Assembly (NCBI RefSeq): GCF_027887165.1
Contig: NC_077228.1
Span: 423,973,207-424,037,206, forward strand
Source: Monodelphis domestica
Taxonomy: Eukaryota; Chordata; Mammalia; Didelphimorphia; Didelphidae
DNA length: 64,000 nt
Direction: 5' to 3'
Below are positions 35,270 through 46,254 of the stretch, piece after piece (within the stretch, counting starts at the first letter, position 1; every line of letters starts with the position of its first letter). The notes beneath the pieces were generated by a model. It saw nothing but the letters and a program-made list of their open reading frames with translations, had not been told where the DNA came from and searched no databases. Position numbers and translations under genes: made by a program.

Positions 35270-36857
35270 CTAAATTAAAATCATGCCAAAGTTCTACTTT
35301 GGGAGATTAACATAATTAAAAGCAAAAAATAAGAAAAATTAAAATACCCATTTGGATTTTAAAAACAATAAAACACTAGTCAATTTTATTTTTAAAAGGA
35401 AAACCATATCATCAAAAACAAAATGAAAAAGACAATTCACAAAAAATAAAGAAAAATTTTTAAAAGTGATTAGAGGTTATTTTGACCAATTCTGTAACAA
35501 GAAAATTGACAAATAAATAAAGTGCATGAATATTTGCTAAAAAAAAAAGCTAATACTCAGATGAGCAAAAAAGAAAAACAACCTAGAAATTTTTAGTTCA
35601 CTTTAGAAAAAGAAATTTAACATGTTATAAATAACTTTCAGAAAAAAAGAGGGGAAGGCCAAATGGATTTACAAGTGATCTTACCAAACATTATTAGAAC
35701 AATTGATTCTAATAGTGCACAAGCTATTTGTAAAAAGGGAGGTCATAATAGATACTACCAAATTCCTTCTATAATATAAATACAGTCCTAATACCTAAAG
35801 CAGAGTGCAGAGGGGAGACAAATCATAGAATGGAAATAATATACAAATGTCTCTAATGAATATTTTAATGCAAAGCATTTAAATAAATTATTAGTGATGA
35901 AGGTACAGCAATGTATCAAAAAGTATGCAATGTAATTTATTTATAAATACTGTATTTATTCTGGAATATAGATTTATTTTAATATTAATCAATTTATAAA
36001 CATAACCTGCTATATTAAAAAGAACAAATATCACATTATGGCAAAAGATGCTAAAAGAGTTGTTGTCAAAATTCAACATCTATATTTATGGGGGGAAATT
36101 ACCTACTCATATACTCAGGAAGAAATTAAACTTTCCTTTATATGGTAAATATTTTCTATATAAAATCAAGAGCATTTTATGTAAGGGGGGATAAACTAAG
36201 TGGTCTTTTCAATAAGATCAGGAGTAAAACAAGGATATCCATTATCTTAACTATAGGATACAGTAATAGAAATGCTAGATAGAGCAATAGCAATATGACA
36301 AACATAAATTGAGAAAATAAGCATAGGCCAAAATGAAATAAAACTATCACATTCTGCAGATGATATGGTTTATTTATATAACCCTAAGATGTTGTTACAA
36401 CACATAAATAAAACCATGTTTCAGTACATTTCTGTATATTACCAATAAAACCCAGAAATAGATGGAAAGATAAATTCCACTAAAAAAACCTACAGAATTT
36501 ATTAAATACTCAGAACTCTATTTACCAAGAAACACATAAGACCAATATAATTAAAATACTACCATCCCTCATCTACTTATTCAATGGCATCCCAATTAAA
36601 TTACCAAAAATTTATTGAACTAAAAAAATGAGAAAATATTGGGGGAAATAGAAAATTTGGAAAAACAAAAGGTCAAGATTATCAAAGGGATTAATAGGGG
36701 GGAAAATTAAAAGGAAGGACATTTAATAGTACCATATTTTGAACTACATCAGGAAGCAGTAATGATCAAAACTATCTGGTATTGGCTAAGAAATAGAAAA
36801 GTAGATCAGTGGAACAGAACAGACATAAAACAAACAGTTGTAAAAGACTATAGTTGT
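35270..36857 (+). mobile_element. Old L1 ORF2 fragment (RT region)
   Basis: Collinear with the reverse-transcriptase half of ORF2: 'ggccaaatggatttacaagtg' (PDGFTSEFY equivalent), ctaccaaattccttctataa, aagatcaggagtaaaacaag (RSGVKQG), then actatcacattctgcagatg near 36,349, where FADD reads SADD. 'cattaaattaccaaaaattta' and 'actatctggtattggctaag' follow. Many stops. It stops abruptly near 36,857, where sequence from a younger L1 3' end begins. Confidence 0.82.
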
Positions 36858-37540
36858 GCCTGCCCTTTGATCAGTCTGTTTATACCCCAAAGAGATCATA
36901 AGGAAAAAAAACTTGTACAAAAATATTTATAGCCTTACTCTTTGTGGTGACAAAAAGTTGGAAAATGAGGGGGTGTCCCACGATTGGGGAATGGCTGAAC
37001 AAATAGTGGTATATGTTGGTGATGGAATACTATTGTGCTCAAAGGAATAATAAAGTGGAGGAATTCCATGGAGACTGGAACAACCTCCAGGAAGTGATGC
37101 AGAGTGAGAGGAGCAGAACCAGGAGAACCTTATACATAGAGACTAGTACAGTGTGGTACAATTGAATGTAATGGATTTCTCTACTTGCAGAAATGCAATG
37201 ATCTAGGACAATTCTGAGGGACTTAAGAGAAAGAACACTATCCACATTCAAAGGAAGAACTGTGGAAATAGAAACACAAACTGCTTGATCACGTGGGTTG
37301 ATGGGAATATGATTGGGGTATAGACCCTAAACAATCACCCTACTGCAAATATCAATGATATGGAAATAGGTCTTGATCAAGGACACATGTAAAACCCAAT
37401 AGAATTGTGCATCAGCTATAGGAGGGGTTGGGAAGGGAAGGGAAAGAACATGAATCTTGTAACCACAGAAAAATATTCTAAATTAATTAATAAAATAAAA
37501 TTATCCAAATTAAAAAATTAATTAAAATTTAAAAAAAACA
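36858..37540 (+). mobile_element. L1 3' end of the A/B family type
   Basis: Starts in the ORF2 C-terminal region (ataccccaaagagatcataa, as in copy A at 5,326), continues through ggaatggctgaacaaatagt and gaagtgatgcagagtgagag, reaches a TGA right after tggtacaat (about 37,160-37,168), and carries the 3' UTR with a G-rich tract (37,423-37,445) and an A-rich end. Much less diverged than the fragment just upstream, so it is either a 5'-truncated younger insertion or the far side of an internal deletion. Confidence 0.82.
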
Positions 37541-37624
37541 AATTCTAATTCTGAATACTTATAATCATTAGGTACCTATTGCCCAAAACTTAAACAAACA
37601 AACAAAAAGATTATAGTTGTATCA

Positions 37625-39085
37625 TCAGTCCAGAACCAAGACACTGTAGTAGAAGCAGGGAAGCTCAAAACTACCATGAGAATCCTCTTACCAATTTTAA
37701 AATAACAACACAAGATGAAAACAATAATGAAAGAACCAATAAGGAAATAGAGTGAGAAGAGAACAATTTGATCCTGAGTCCAAGCCAATATCCAAACCCT
37801 GAGACCTTGCCTGGTTCAATAGCAATCCAAGCCCTTATATGACACACCCCTTAAAGTTCCAAGAAAACCTGTGGTGAGGTTCAGAATTCCACTCCAGTGC
37901 AGTCTGTGCTATGCAGCCTGATCTGTGTGGTCCCAGAGTGAGGACAGGAGTCCTAGATCAGGCTTGTGGCAAAGATGTAGATCATATTTTGGGTGATCAG
38001 TAGACCTGGAGGTGGGCTTCTGATCTCTGGCAGGGGAAGTTCTCAGAGTGCTTACTTGAACAAGACTGGCTGGCCCCTGCCAAAGCTCAAGGAAGAGTCC
38101 CAAAGTAGGGCAGTCTATTGTGTGCTGTGTGCCTGACCTGATAAATTCCAGAATGAGACGAAAAACCTATACCCAAGCCTAAGGCTAGAATTTGAGCTAT
38201 CAGTAGTCTCAGGGAGTAATTGAATCAGCATTGGGAAGTGACTTTCAGAGCTCCCACCCTACAGCCTATCATACTATCTTGGAAGAACTAAAATTTGCAG
38301 AAACCCAGAAATAAGGCTGAGGGTAGCATCAAAGAGGTATTAAAGTTTAAGAGGGTGCCCTAACATCCCAAAGTACAGAACCTACCTTTTAAAAGGTTGA
38401 AGAAATGAGCAGACATTACAAAAACAATTAATAATAAAAATGTTTTAGGATGACAAAGAGCAAGGCACAGACACAGAAGGGGTCAGTGAAAGCAAAGCAA
38501 ACACATGCAAACTAGAGAAGAAAAATATGAATTAGATTCAGATTCTGGAAGAATTCAAAAATGATTTCAAAAAATCATTTAAGAGTAACAGAGGGAAAAT
38601 GGGGAAGAGAAATGAAAGCAATGCAAGAAGAAATGGACTAAATGAAAAAGGAGGTTCAAAAGCTGACAGAAGAAATTCAATCCTAAAAAATTAGAATTGG
38701 GCAAATAGAAGTTAATGACTTCATAAGACATCAAGAAACAATAAAGCAAAATTAAAGAATGAAAAAACAGAATATATGAAATATCTCATTAAAAAAAAAA
38801 ACAACTGACCTGGAAAATAGATCCAGGAGAGACAATTTAAGAATTATTGGACTATCTGAAAGCCATGATAAAAAAAAAGGCCTGGACATCATAATACAAG
38901 AAAATATCAAAGAAAATTGCTCATATAGTCTTGAAGAATAAAATAGAAATTGAAAGAATTCACAGGTCACCTCCAGAAAGAAATCCTCAAATGACAAATC
39001 TTAGGAATATAAAAGCTAAATTAAAAATCCCCCAAGCCAAGGAGAAAATGCTGCAAGCAGTCAGAAAGAAGAAATTAAAATGCTT
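37625..39085 (+). mobile_element. Old L1 5' UTR plus ORF1 remnant
   Basis: The 5' start near aaccaagacactgtagtaga aligns with the start of the minus-strand 5' UTR at 40,456 (agccaagatggctgagtaga). The 5' UTR runs to about 38,400. The ORF1 remnant follows: coiled-coil-type A-rich text, then 'agatccaggagagacaattt' and 'aagaattattggactatctg' (RRDNLRIIGL), 'ctggacatcataatacaaga' and 'gagaaaatgctgcaagcagt'. No frame is open for long. It breaks off near 39,085. Confidence 0.75.
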
Positions 39086-39214
39086 ATTTAGTCTTTAGTG
39101 CCTGCCAAAATGTTTTCTAGTTTTCCCAACAATTTTACTAAATACTGAGTTCTTACTCCAAAATTTGGATCTCTATTTTATCAAACACAAGGTTATTATA
39201 ATCTTGTTTTTTTT

Positions 39215-39591
39215 ATTTTTATATTGTCACACAACACATATATAATTTACCAAGATATGATCAAAATTGATATATGGCCTAGGCATAAAGGGAGATGTGG
39301 TAAGCAAATTAGAACCTATCAGATTTGTGGCTGAGAAGTTATGATTAAACAAGAGATAGAAAGTATTGTGAGAGGTAAAACAATAATTTTGAAAACAAGA
39401 AATTGAAAAATTGTACAAATAAAACTAATTTAGCCAAGATTAGATGGAAAGAAATAAGTTGGGGGAAATTTTATACACATTTTATCAGATAGAGGTCACA
39501 AATGTAGAATATAGAAGACATTTTGTCAAACTTATAAGAATATTAGGCATTTCTCAATTTGAATGGTCAAAAGATTTGGCCAGATGGTTTG
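39215..39591 (+). mobile_element. Old L1 ORF2 C-terminal fragment
   Basis: Follows the ORF2 C-terminal order: accaagatatgatcaaaatt, 'aaacaagagatagaaagtat', ttgtacaaataaaactaatt, 'gttgggggaaattttatac', 'aacttataagaatattag' and gaatggtcaaaagattt. It ends where a reversed L1 5' UTR begins. Confidence 0.7.
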
Positions 39592-40456
39592 GGGACTGCT
39601 GATGATTCCAGACTTCAGAGCACTGTGAGCTACCCTGTGTTGGAACTGAAGGTCTAGTCTAGGCTCCAGAATGGACTTTGGGCCTAATTCTGAGCTTGAT
39701 AAGATCAAACACACAGTGACTTTTTCTGGGGTATGTAATGTTGCCTGAAGTTTGGGCAGAGCCTGTGGCCTCAACTCTTGGCTTACACAGACCAGGTACT
39801 ATAGAATACCTTGTGCTGGGGCTCTGGTCTTCCAATAGGCTTATTCAGACCAGGTTTACCAGAGGATTGTCATCTACTGGGACTCTCTGCAGGTTTGGAA
39901 GACGGTTCTTAGATTCCAATTAGGCTTGCATCTGCTAGGTGCCCTGCTGACTGCTTTGTGCTGTGACTTAGATTCTCAGTTTAGACTTGGGCAGGGAATC
40001 AGAGCCTCCTTCTGGGCCTGCACCAGCCACAGATAGCCCTTAACTAGGGCTTGGGGCCTCATTGTAAGCTTGGGCTGTGGCTTGGAACCTTAAGGGATGG
40101 ATGTACAAGGGGTTGCACTGTTGTTGACTTAGGCAAGTTCTCAGGGTCTGGACATTGGTTTGGACCTGAGGTCAGGTCCTGGAGCCATAGATTTGGGATG
40201 TGGGAGCTCTTGGCCTGTGCAGGTTCTTTCTGGTGGGGCTTTGCAGTAGACTCTTCTCCCCTATTTCCCCAGTGAACCAGATCCTCTCTGCCTATCTTTT
40301 CAGTTGTTTTCAGCAAGAAAGTTGCTTCTCTCCATCCCCTTGTTGGTTCTCTCACTCAATTATTCCTTTGAAGTATTATTTTAAGGTTGATTTGAATGAA
40401 TTTGAATGGTTTTGAGCTCTCCCTTGTTCTACTCAGCCATCTTGGCTCTGCCCCTG
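39592..40456 (-). mobile_element. L1 5' UTR alone, minus strand
   Basis: GC-richer block whose reverse complement begins ggggcagagccaagatggct and gagtagaacaagggagagct. The first 25 or so bases are strikingly close to the start of human L1, including the YY1-type CAAGATGGC. Internal text aligns with the plus-strand 5' UTR at 37.6-38.4 kb. Only the 5' UTR is present; ORF1, ORF2 and tail are absent, which is unusual because L1 normally loses its 5' end. It may reflect rearrangement or deletion. Confidence 0.7.
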
Positions 40457-40474
40457 GGATTCTCTCCAAGTGAT

Positions 40475-41500
40475 TTTGCAGGTATGATTTGAAGGGAACC
40501 TGAGAAATGGTGAAAAAAATCTTTGCATTAAGTTTCTCAAATAAAGGTATTGGATTCAAGACAATAAGGAAATTATTCAAATTCATGAAAATAAGAATAA
40601 TTACCCAGTAGATGAATAGTAAAAGGATATAAAGAGGCAATTTTCAAAGGGAAAACAATCTAAATTATTAAAAGTCGTATGAAAACTCCAAATCACTAAT
40701 ATTTAGCAAAAATTTATTAAAACAACACTGAGGTTCAATATCAGATGCATCAGGTTAGCAAAGATGACAAAAAAGGGAAAGGAGAAATGTAGGGACTAGA
40801 GGGGAAACAGTTACATCAATGTGCTCTTAGAAAAAGTGTAAAGTGGGTCATCCATTTTGGAAAATAATTTGTAACTCTGCTGCAAAATTATTAAGCAATA
40901 AATATCCTTCTACATATCCTTTTCCCCAAAATGATCAAAGAGAGGGAAAAAGACTAATTTACTAAAATACTTATAGCAACTCTTTTTGTAGAGACAAAGT
41001 ACTAGAAACTGAAAATATGGCTATCAGATGAGGAGTGATTGAGCAATTGTTGATATAGGAACCCAATGGAATATTATTAAACTGATAAAACTGATGACAG
41101 GGAAAATTTCCAAGAAATTTCTGAAAACTTATATGAATTGATGAGATTGAAATTATCAGAATCAGAATAATTTATATATACTAGCGACAATGTCATAAAA
41201 AAAACACTTTCAAAGACTGAAGAAGCCTGAACAATGTAATGTGTCCATGCAATTAGTTGTCAAGCTTGTTATCTACTTCTTGACACAGAGATGATGGACT
41301 TATGATGCAAAATAGACAAACATTTTCAGACATGATGAATGTGAAAATTAGTTGTGCTATCCTTTGAATATATGTTACAATAATTTTGCTTTTCCTTTTT
41401 GTTTCTTTCTTTTCATCTGTTAGGAAAAAGGAGGTATAGAATGAAGAAGAGGCATAAAGTTCCAAGATCAAAATGAGAAAAGAAAAAAAAAAGGCCAGAA
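40475..41500 (+). mobile_element. Old L1 ORF2 C terminus and 3' UTR
   Basis: Contains 'gaaaaaaatctttgcattaag' (the ETSDKGL region), 'gatataaagaggcaattttc', 'aacaacactgaggttcaata', 'gtaactctgctgcaaaatta' and 'gaacccaatggaatattatt', then an AT-rich 3' UTR. It overlaps in content with the piece at 39,215-39,591, so it is a different insertion. Highly diverged. Confidence 0.65.
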
Positions 41501-41804
41501 GAAAATACAGATAAGAAAAGATCTATGTTGAATTTATTATGCATTTAAATAAAAAAGCATTCTCTACATAAAAGACAATTTTGTGCATAATTTCCTCTCT
41601 ATTATGTCAAAATGATAATCTTTGATGTTTTTACATTTCAGAATCTTAAAATAATATTGTAATGGGGGAAGGAAGTGGTCTGGATTAGTGGGCTTGAAAA
41701 TAGAAAAATTCTATGTTCTCATTAATCTAACTTTTCACCTAATCTGATTCTGAAAAATACCTTCTTTGTCCCTTCACCAGTGGCATGGACAAATATGCAG
41801 AATA

Positions 41805-41985
41805 ATTTTGTTTTTGTTTTTCCCAGTCATGTCTGACTCTTAATAACTCCATTGGGAGTTTTCTTGACAGCAATACTGAACTGGTTTGTCATTTCCTTCT
41901 TGAGCATATTTTACAGGTTAGGAAACTGAGGCAAGCAGGGTTAAGGTGTTTGTCCATAATCACATAGCTAGTAAGTATCTGAAAC
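41805..41985 (-). mobile_element. Marsupial SINE with RTE-type tail, minus, 5' truncated
   Basis: The plus strand starts with the reversed tail cagtcatgtctgactcttaa, then 'ccattgggagttttcttga', tttgtcatttccttcttgag, 'aggaaactgaggcaagcagg' and 'atcacatagctagtaagtat'. The tRNA head is missing. Confidence 0.82.
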
Positions 41986-41989
41986 CAGC

Positions 41990-42798
41990 AGAGTAATATA
42001 CCAAAATGTGATTTATTTTAAGTAATTCACATTCCTGTTATTAGAAAAGAGAAAAGAATGTTACCCTCCTGCTGAACACAAGTAGAAGAAAGGAGACAAA
42101 GAGAGGATAAATGAATGACATCATGTAAGGATTCTTACATGGTGGTTCTAGAAATATGAACTAAACAGTTTCTTTGCCCTCTGGTATGTGGAGTAAAATA
42201 GAATTTGATGTTTGTCACTAAGAAATAAAAAGATGACTGACCCCTGATAAGAGCACTGGTTGGGAGAATAGATATAAGATAAGAGCCTGGGTCGGAGAGG
42301 TCTTTAAAAATATTCATGGGCTAGATTCTCACAGCTGGGAGCAGAAAAAGATGAACAGTGGTGGCTAGAAGAGAATGAAATGAGATCACAGAAAATTGTA
42401 TCTATTCTAGGACTGATTGAAAATTATGGAACACTGACAAAAGGTTTAGTAGACAGTGAAGTACCCTCTAGTAATATTTCCACTTAAAGTACATTCCTTA
42501 ACAAAAGCTTTGCTGATGGTATTTATAGAAAAAAGGGAAAATAAGAAGGATGCCATAGTTATTTAATTATTGACTTTATATACATTGTAAAAATTAATGT
42601 TTAAGTGAATGTATTATGAATGGGAAACTATTTTGTCTGACTAATTTTATGTGGCGAAAATACAAGTTTTAAGCAAGAAAATAAATCACAATTTGTGTCT
42701 TGTGTGACTACAAAGAATGCTAAATCATGGAGGAGTTTTTTTGTGAATCTGAATCAAAATCTATGACTATGAGTCCACTGGTATATGGAATCCTTAAA
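41990..42798. other. No gene seen
   Basis: About 0.8 kb of AT-rich sequence without a recognised repeat or gene; the frame at 42,135-42,317 (minus) is not recognised. Confidence 0.4.
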
Positions 42799-42799
42799 T

Positions 42800-42980
42800 G
42801 AAGTTAGGTGAAGCAATGGAGAGAGTGCTGAAGTTGGAGGCAGGAACACCTTAATTCAAATCCTGTCTCGGATTTTGCTAGCTATGTAACACCGGACATG
42901 TCAATTAAGTACTCTGAGAATCAGTTTTATAATCTGGACTTAGTGCTCTCAAACGTTCCTTTCAGAACTAAATTTGTGAT
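42800..42980 (+). mobile_element. MIR-type SINE
   Basis: Shows gagagagtgctgaagttgga, 'aattcaaatcctgtctcgga', 'tagctatgtaacaccggaca' and ttcagaactaaatttgtgat. Diverged, lacking the far 3' end. Confidence 0.65.
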
Positions 42981-43034
42981 TTGAAATAGTCCCTTTTTGA
43001 TGAAAATTAGCATCTGTTCCACAACTTTAGTCTG

Positions 43035-43150
43035 CAGCTCTTGCCTGAGTCACTGAAAGGTTAATGACTTGCCCAAGATCATGCAGTCAAAATATATTAG
43101 AAGCAGGACTGAAATTCAGGTTTTCCTGACTCTAAGGGCAGTTCTTTGTT
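43035..43150 (-). mobile_element. MIR-type SINE fragment, minus
   Basis: The reversed CORE: aaaggttaatgacttgccca, agatcatgcagtcaaaat, then 'actgaaattcaggttttcct'. Confidence 0.65.
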
Positions 43151-43151
43151 T

Positions 43152-44540
43152 TTTGCTTTATTTATTAGAAAAGAAAAACAACTTTTCAATTCTTTTGAAA
43201 TATTAGAGTTGGATGTTAGAATTAGAATATTTTAAAATTAAGAATCAGAATTTGTAAAATGTCCTATGATTCCTTGGAATAATTTGCATACTTGATTTTA
43301 GTTAGGGAAATTTATGCCTCATGTAATGAATAAAAATGAAAAGAAATTCCCCTAGATTCTCTTTAGGAAATCTAGATCATAATGACATTGTTATTACTTG
43401 GAAAATTAATGTAATTACTTTTTTCCAAATAAAGACCCTATATACTGTGTTATTCTGATTGAACACACCGAAGCAGATTGAAGAGGTGAACAGAATGTTT
43501 TACTGTGTGGGGAGCTATTTAAGTGAATCAGTTCCTCATATATTTCATTTTCCAAATGTGTTTTATCAGTGAAAAAATATGAAAAATTTATCTATTTGTG
43601 CCACTAACATAGATAACCAAAAAAAAAATAACTCTGTTGTACAACTATGCTATATAAATGATGGAAGGGGAAAGGAAAGAAGAGATATCATGTTCCCAGG
43701 CATTTTCCTGTGGCACACTCCATCTACTTTGGCTGATGATCATACTAAATGTGGCTTATCCATGCTTCCCTTCCAAAAAGATTGTCCTGAGGCATCTGAT
43801 CTGTTGTCATTAAGTGTCTTGAATACTTTATAGATGGTGCAGAAAGATAGTAAGATATCATTACAACAAATGAATGTATCAAAATAGATACTGAGAGAAT
43901 ACAGAAGTCTCTCATCTGAAACAAATATAATTTGGTAGAATTTGCAGCATGAATTCCTTTTCATTTATTGCATTTATTTATGGTGTGTCTATAGACACTC
44001 ATTAGGTAATTTTTATTTCTTAAGGGCCAACCATGTTGTGGAAATGAGAATACATGGATGACTCATTTGGAAATTTACTCATTTTTGTAAATGTATGGCC
44101 CCATAAGCTATTCTCAAGCCAAAGAAGTATTAAAGGCTATTTAAGTACAAATATTGGAAATCACATGATTAACTATTCCACAAACCTCTCCAACCCCACA
44201 ATCTCAGAAGGAGGAACTATGACCTCAGAAAACAGAATTCACAAAAAAAGATAGAAGCATCACTCAAGATAGAAATCTCATGAAATAATATTGGGCAGCT
44301 TTATAGTTTATACTTAGAATTTGCACTAAGCATCCCCAGTCTCTGCCCCTAAGTCAGAATGGGAGCAAGTAACAACAATAATCCTGTTAGTTTGTGATTT
44401 TTGGTCTGTAAGTGGGGGGTTCCTACCCAGTCCCTCTTGGTCTGTGGCTCAGCCTAAACTGAAAATGTAATTTTTAAAAATAAGTATCAACAAATAAATA
44501 AACAGAAGCACAAAAATCAAAATCTTAACATTTAGAAACT
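43152..44540. other. No gene seen
   Basis: About 1.4 kb of AT-rich sequence. The frames at 43,579-43,833, 43,740-43,964 and 44,054-44,254 are short, contain low-complexity runs or lack recognisable motifs. Confidence 0.4.
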
Positions 44541-44544
44541 CAAA

Positions 44545-45125
44545 AGAAAAAAGTATGAGGTTTGACAGCCATATGAAGATTATTCCAAATAATGAGGAAC
44601 ATGAAAATTGGAAATCAAAACAACTCTTAAGTTTCACCTTAAACCCAGTAAGTTGGCAAAGGTAAAAATATTGGGAATAGTCACTGATAGAGGGGCTGAA
44701 GAAGGATAGACATAGCAATATACTGTGGTCATATTAACTGATCTCATTGTTCTGAAAAGCAATTAAGTATTAAGCTATGAAAATGAGCAATACATTTCTG
44801 CACTTTTTACCTTGGAATTCTAGTGGTAAGCATTTCAAAAACGAGGAGGGTGAAGGTCTCATATGTGCTGAAATATTCATAGCAGTACTTCTTATAGTAA
44901 AAAGAAAGTAAAAACAAGATCAGCCCCTTGATTGAGGAATGGTCAAGTGAACTGAGGCAAATAAATGAGTATAATGGAATCTTATTCTGTCATATGAAAT
45001 CTTAAGTATGAAAATTCAGAAAAGGCTTATGAACTGATGCAAAATGAAATAAGAGAATCAGGAAAACAATGTACAAAATGAACATATCACAATATAAATG
45101 GAACAAATATAAATGTAAACTGAAA
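44545..45125 (+). mobile_element. Old L1 ORF2 C-terminal/3' fragment
   Basis: A diverged match to the ORF2 end: ccaaataatgaggaacatga, 'ttggaaatcaaaacaactct', 'gaaatattcatagcagtact', 'cttgattgaggaatggtcaa', 'gtataatggaatcttattct', and tgatgcaaaatgaaataaga, then 'caggaaaacaatgtacaaaa'. No open frame. The AT-rich text up to about 45,480 may be its 3' UTR. Confidence 0.65.
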
Positions 45126-45128
45126 GTT

Positions 45129-45168
45129 TATATATATATATATATATATATTTATTTATTTATTTATA
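45129..45168. repeat. (TA)n-(TTTA)n microsatellite
   Basis: A pure TA run followed by TTTA repeats, directly after the old L1 3' fragment. Confidence 0.9.
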
Positions 45169-45169
45169 A

Positions 45170-45980
45170 TGGCCGAGTTTGACTGAAAGATGAAATAATA
45201 AAATGTATTTTCCTCATTTATTTATAGAAGTGAAGCAGTATAGATAGGGAACACTATCTAAATGTTCAGACCTAGTTGATAAGTTTGTGAAACTGCTTAT
45301 GTTCCTCTCTTTAAAAAATTATTTGTTTATAAGATTTAGCTCATTGGATACAAGAGTGAATGGTATATATGGGAAATTAATTTGATATTAAAATCATATT
45401 AATAGTTATTTTAAAGAAATTAAAACAGCAGACCAAATTAAACATAAAATATAGAAATAATAAACAAAACTAAATAGAAAATGAAGATGCCTATAAGGAG
45501 GGAAACATAATTAACAAAATAACTAATCCCTTAGGAAATACTTCTGAGACCTATTAGTATCTAGTGTCTACATTATCTTTCAGAGAGATTGGTTTGAAGT
45601 CCATTCAAGGATTTGTTCAGAAGACATCTCAATAAAATTACTCCAACTTTACTATTTGCAAGTACATTGGACAAAATCAATGAAAGGAAATTTTTGCTAA
45701 AACCAGAGTAAACTGACAGATACTAAACATCATGCAAATAGCAAATCATTGGCATTTCTGAGTTCAGCCTTATTTCAATACAATCCTCATACTTGGGGAT
45801 ATGAGTATTTAAGATTTCAATGAAGTATTTTAAGAATATCTTTAAATATTCAGTCTTTATTGACTGTACTAACACTGGAGCTCTGGAACCTTACTAAAGC
45901 TTATGAGGGTTATGCCTTCAAGGATCTAGATTTGACTACTTTGGAAGTCAGAGAAAAACAACAAATATAAACTTCTATTT
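45170..45980. other. No gene seen
   Basis: AT-rich; the first 300 bases may be the tail of the old L1 fragment. Nothing else is supported. Confidence 0.35.
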
Positions 45981-45984
45981 ATTT

Positions 45985-46225
45985 TTTCCTTGAAGTCAGA
46001 AAGACTTAGATTTAAATCAGATCTCAAACATTTATTTACTAGATGCATAATCCTAGATGAGTCACTTTACTTTTGTTTGCCTTAGTTTCCTCACTGTAAA
46101 AAGGGGGTGATAATAGCAACTACCTTGCTGGGCTTTTGTAAGTATTAAATGAGATAGTTTGTAAAGTGTTCAGCACAGAACCCATCATAGAGTAGATACT
46201 TAATAAATTCTTATTTCCTTTATCC
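45985..46225 (+). mobile_element. MIR/THER-type CORE-SINE
   Basis: Shows ttgaagtcagaaagacttag, 'gatgagtcactttacttttg', tttgccttagtttcctcact, the THER-like 3' part (tattaaatgagatagtttgt, 'aaagtgttcagcacagaacc') and agtagatacttaataaattc. The head is truncated. Confidence 0.75.
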
Positions 46226-46254
46226 TCCAAAATGGTTTGGGAAGTAAACCCATA

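Noticed and set aside
40059..40355. 98-codon minus-strand frame and overlapping plus-strand frames
   Set aside because: Lie in the reversed L1 5' UTR at 39.6-40.5 kb, which is GC-richer and poor in stops.
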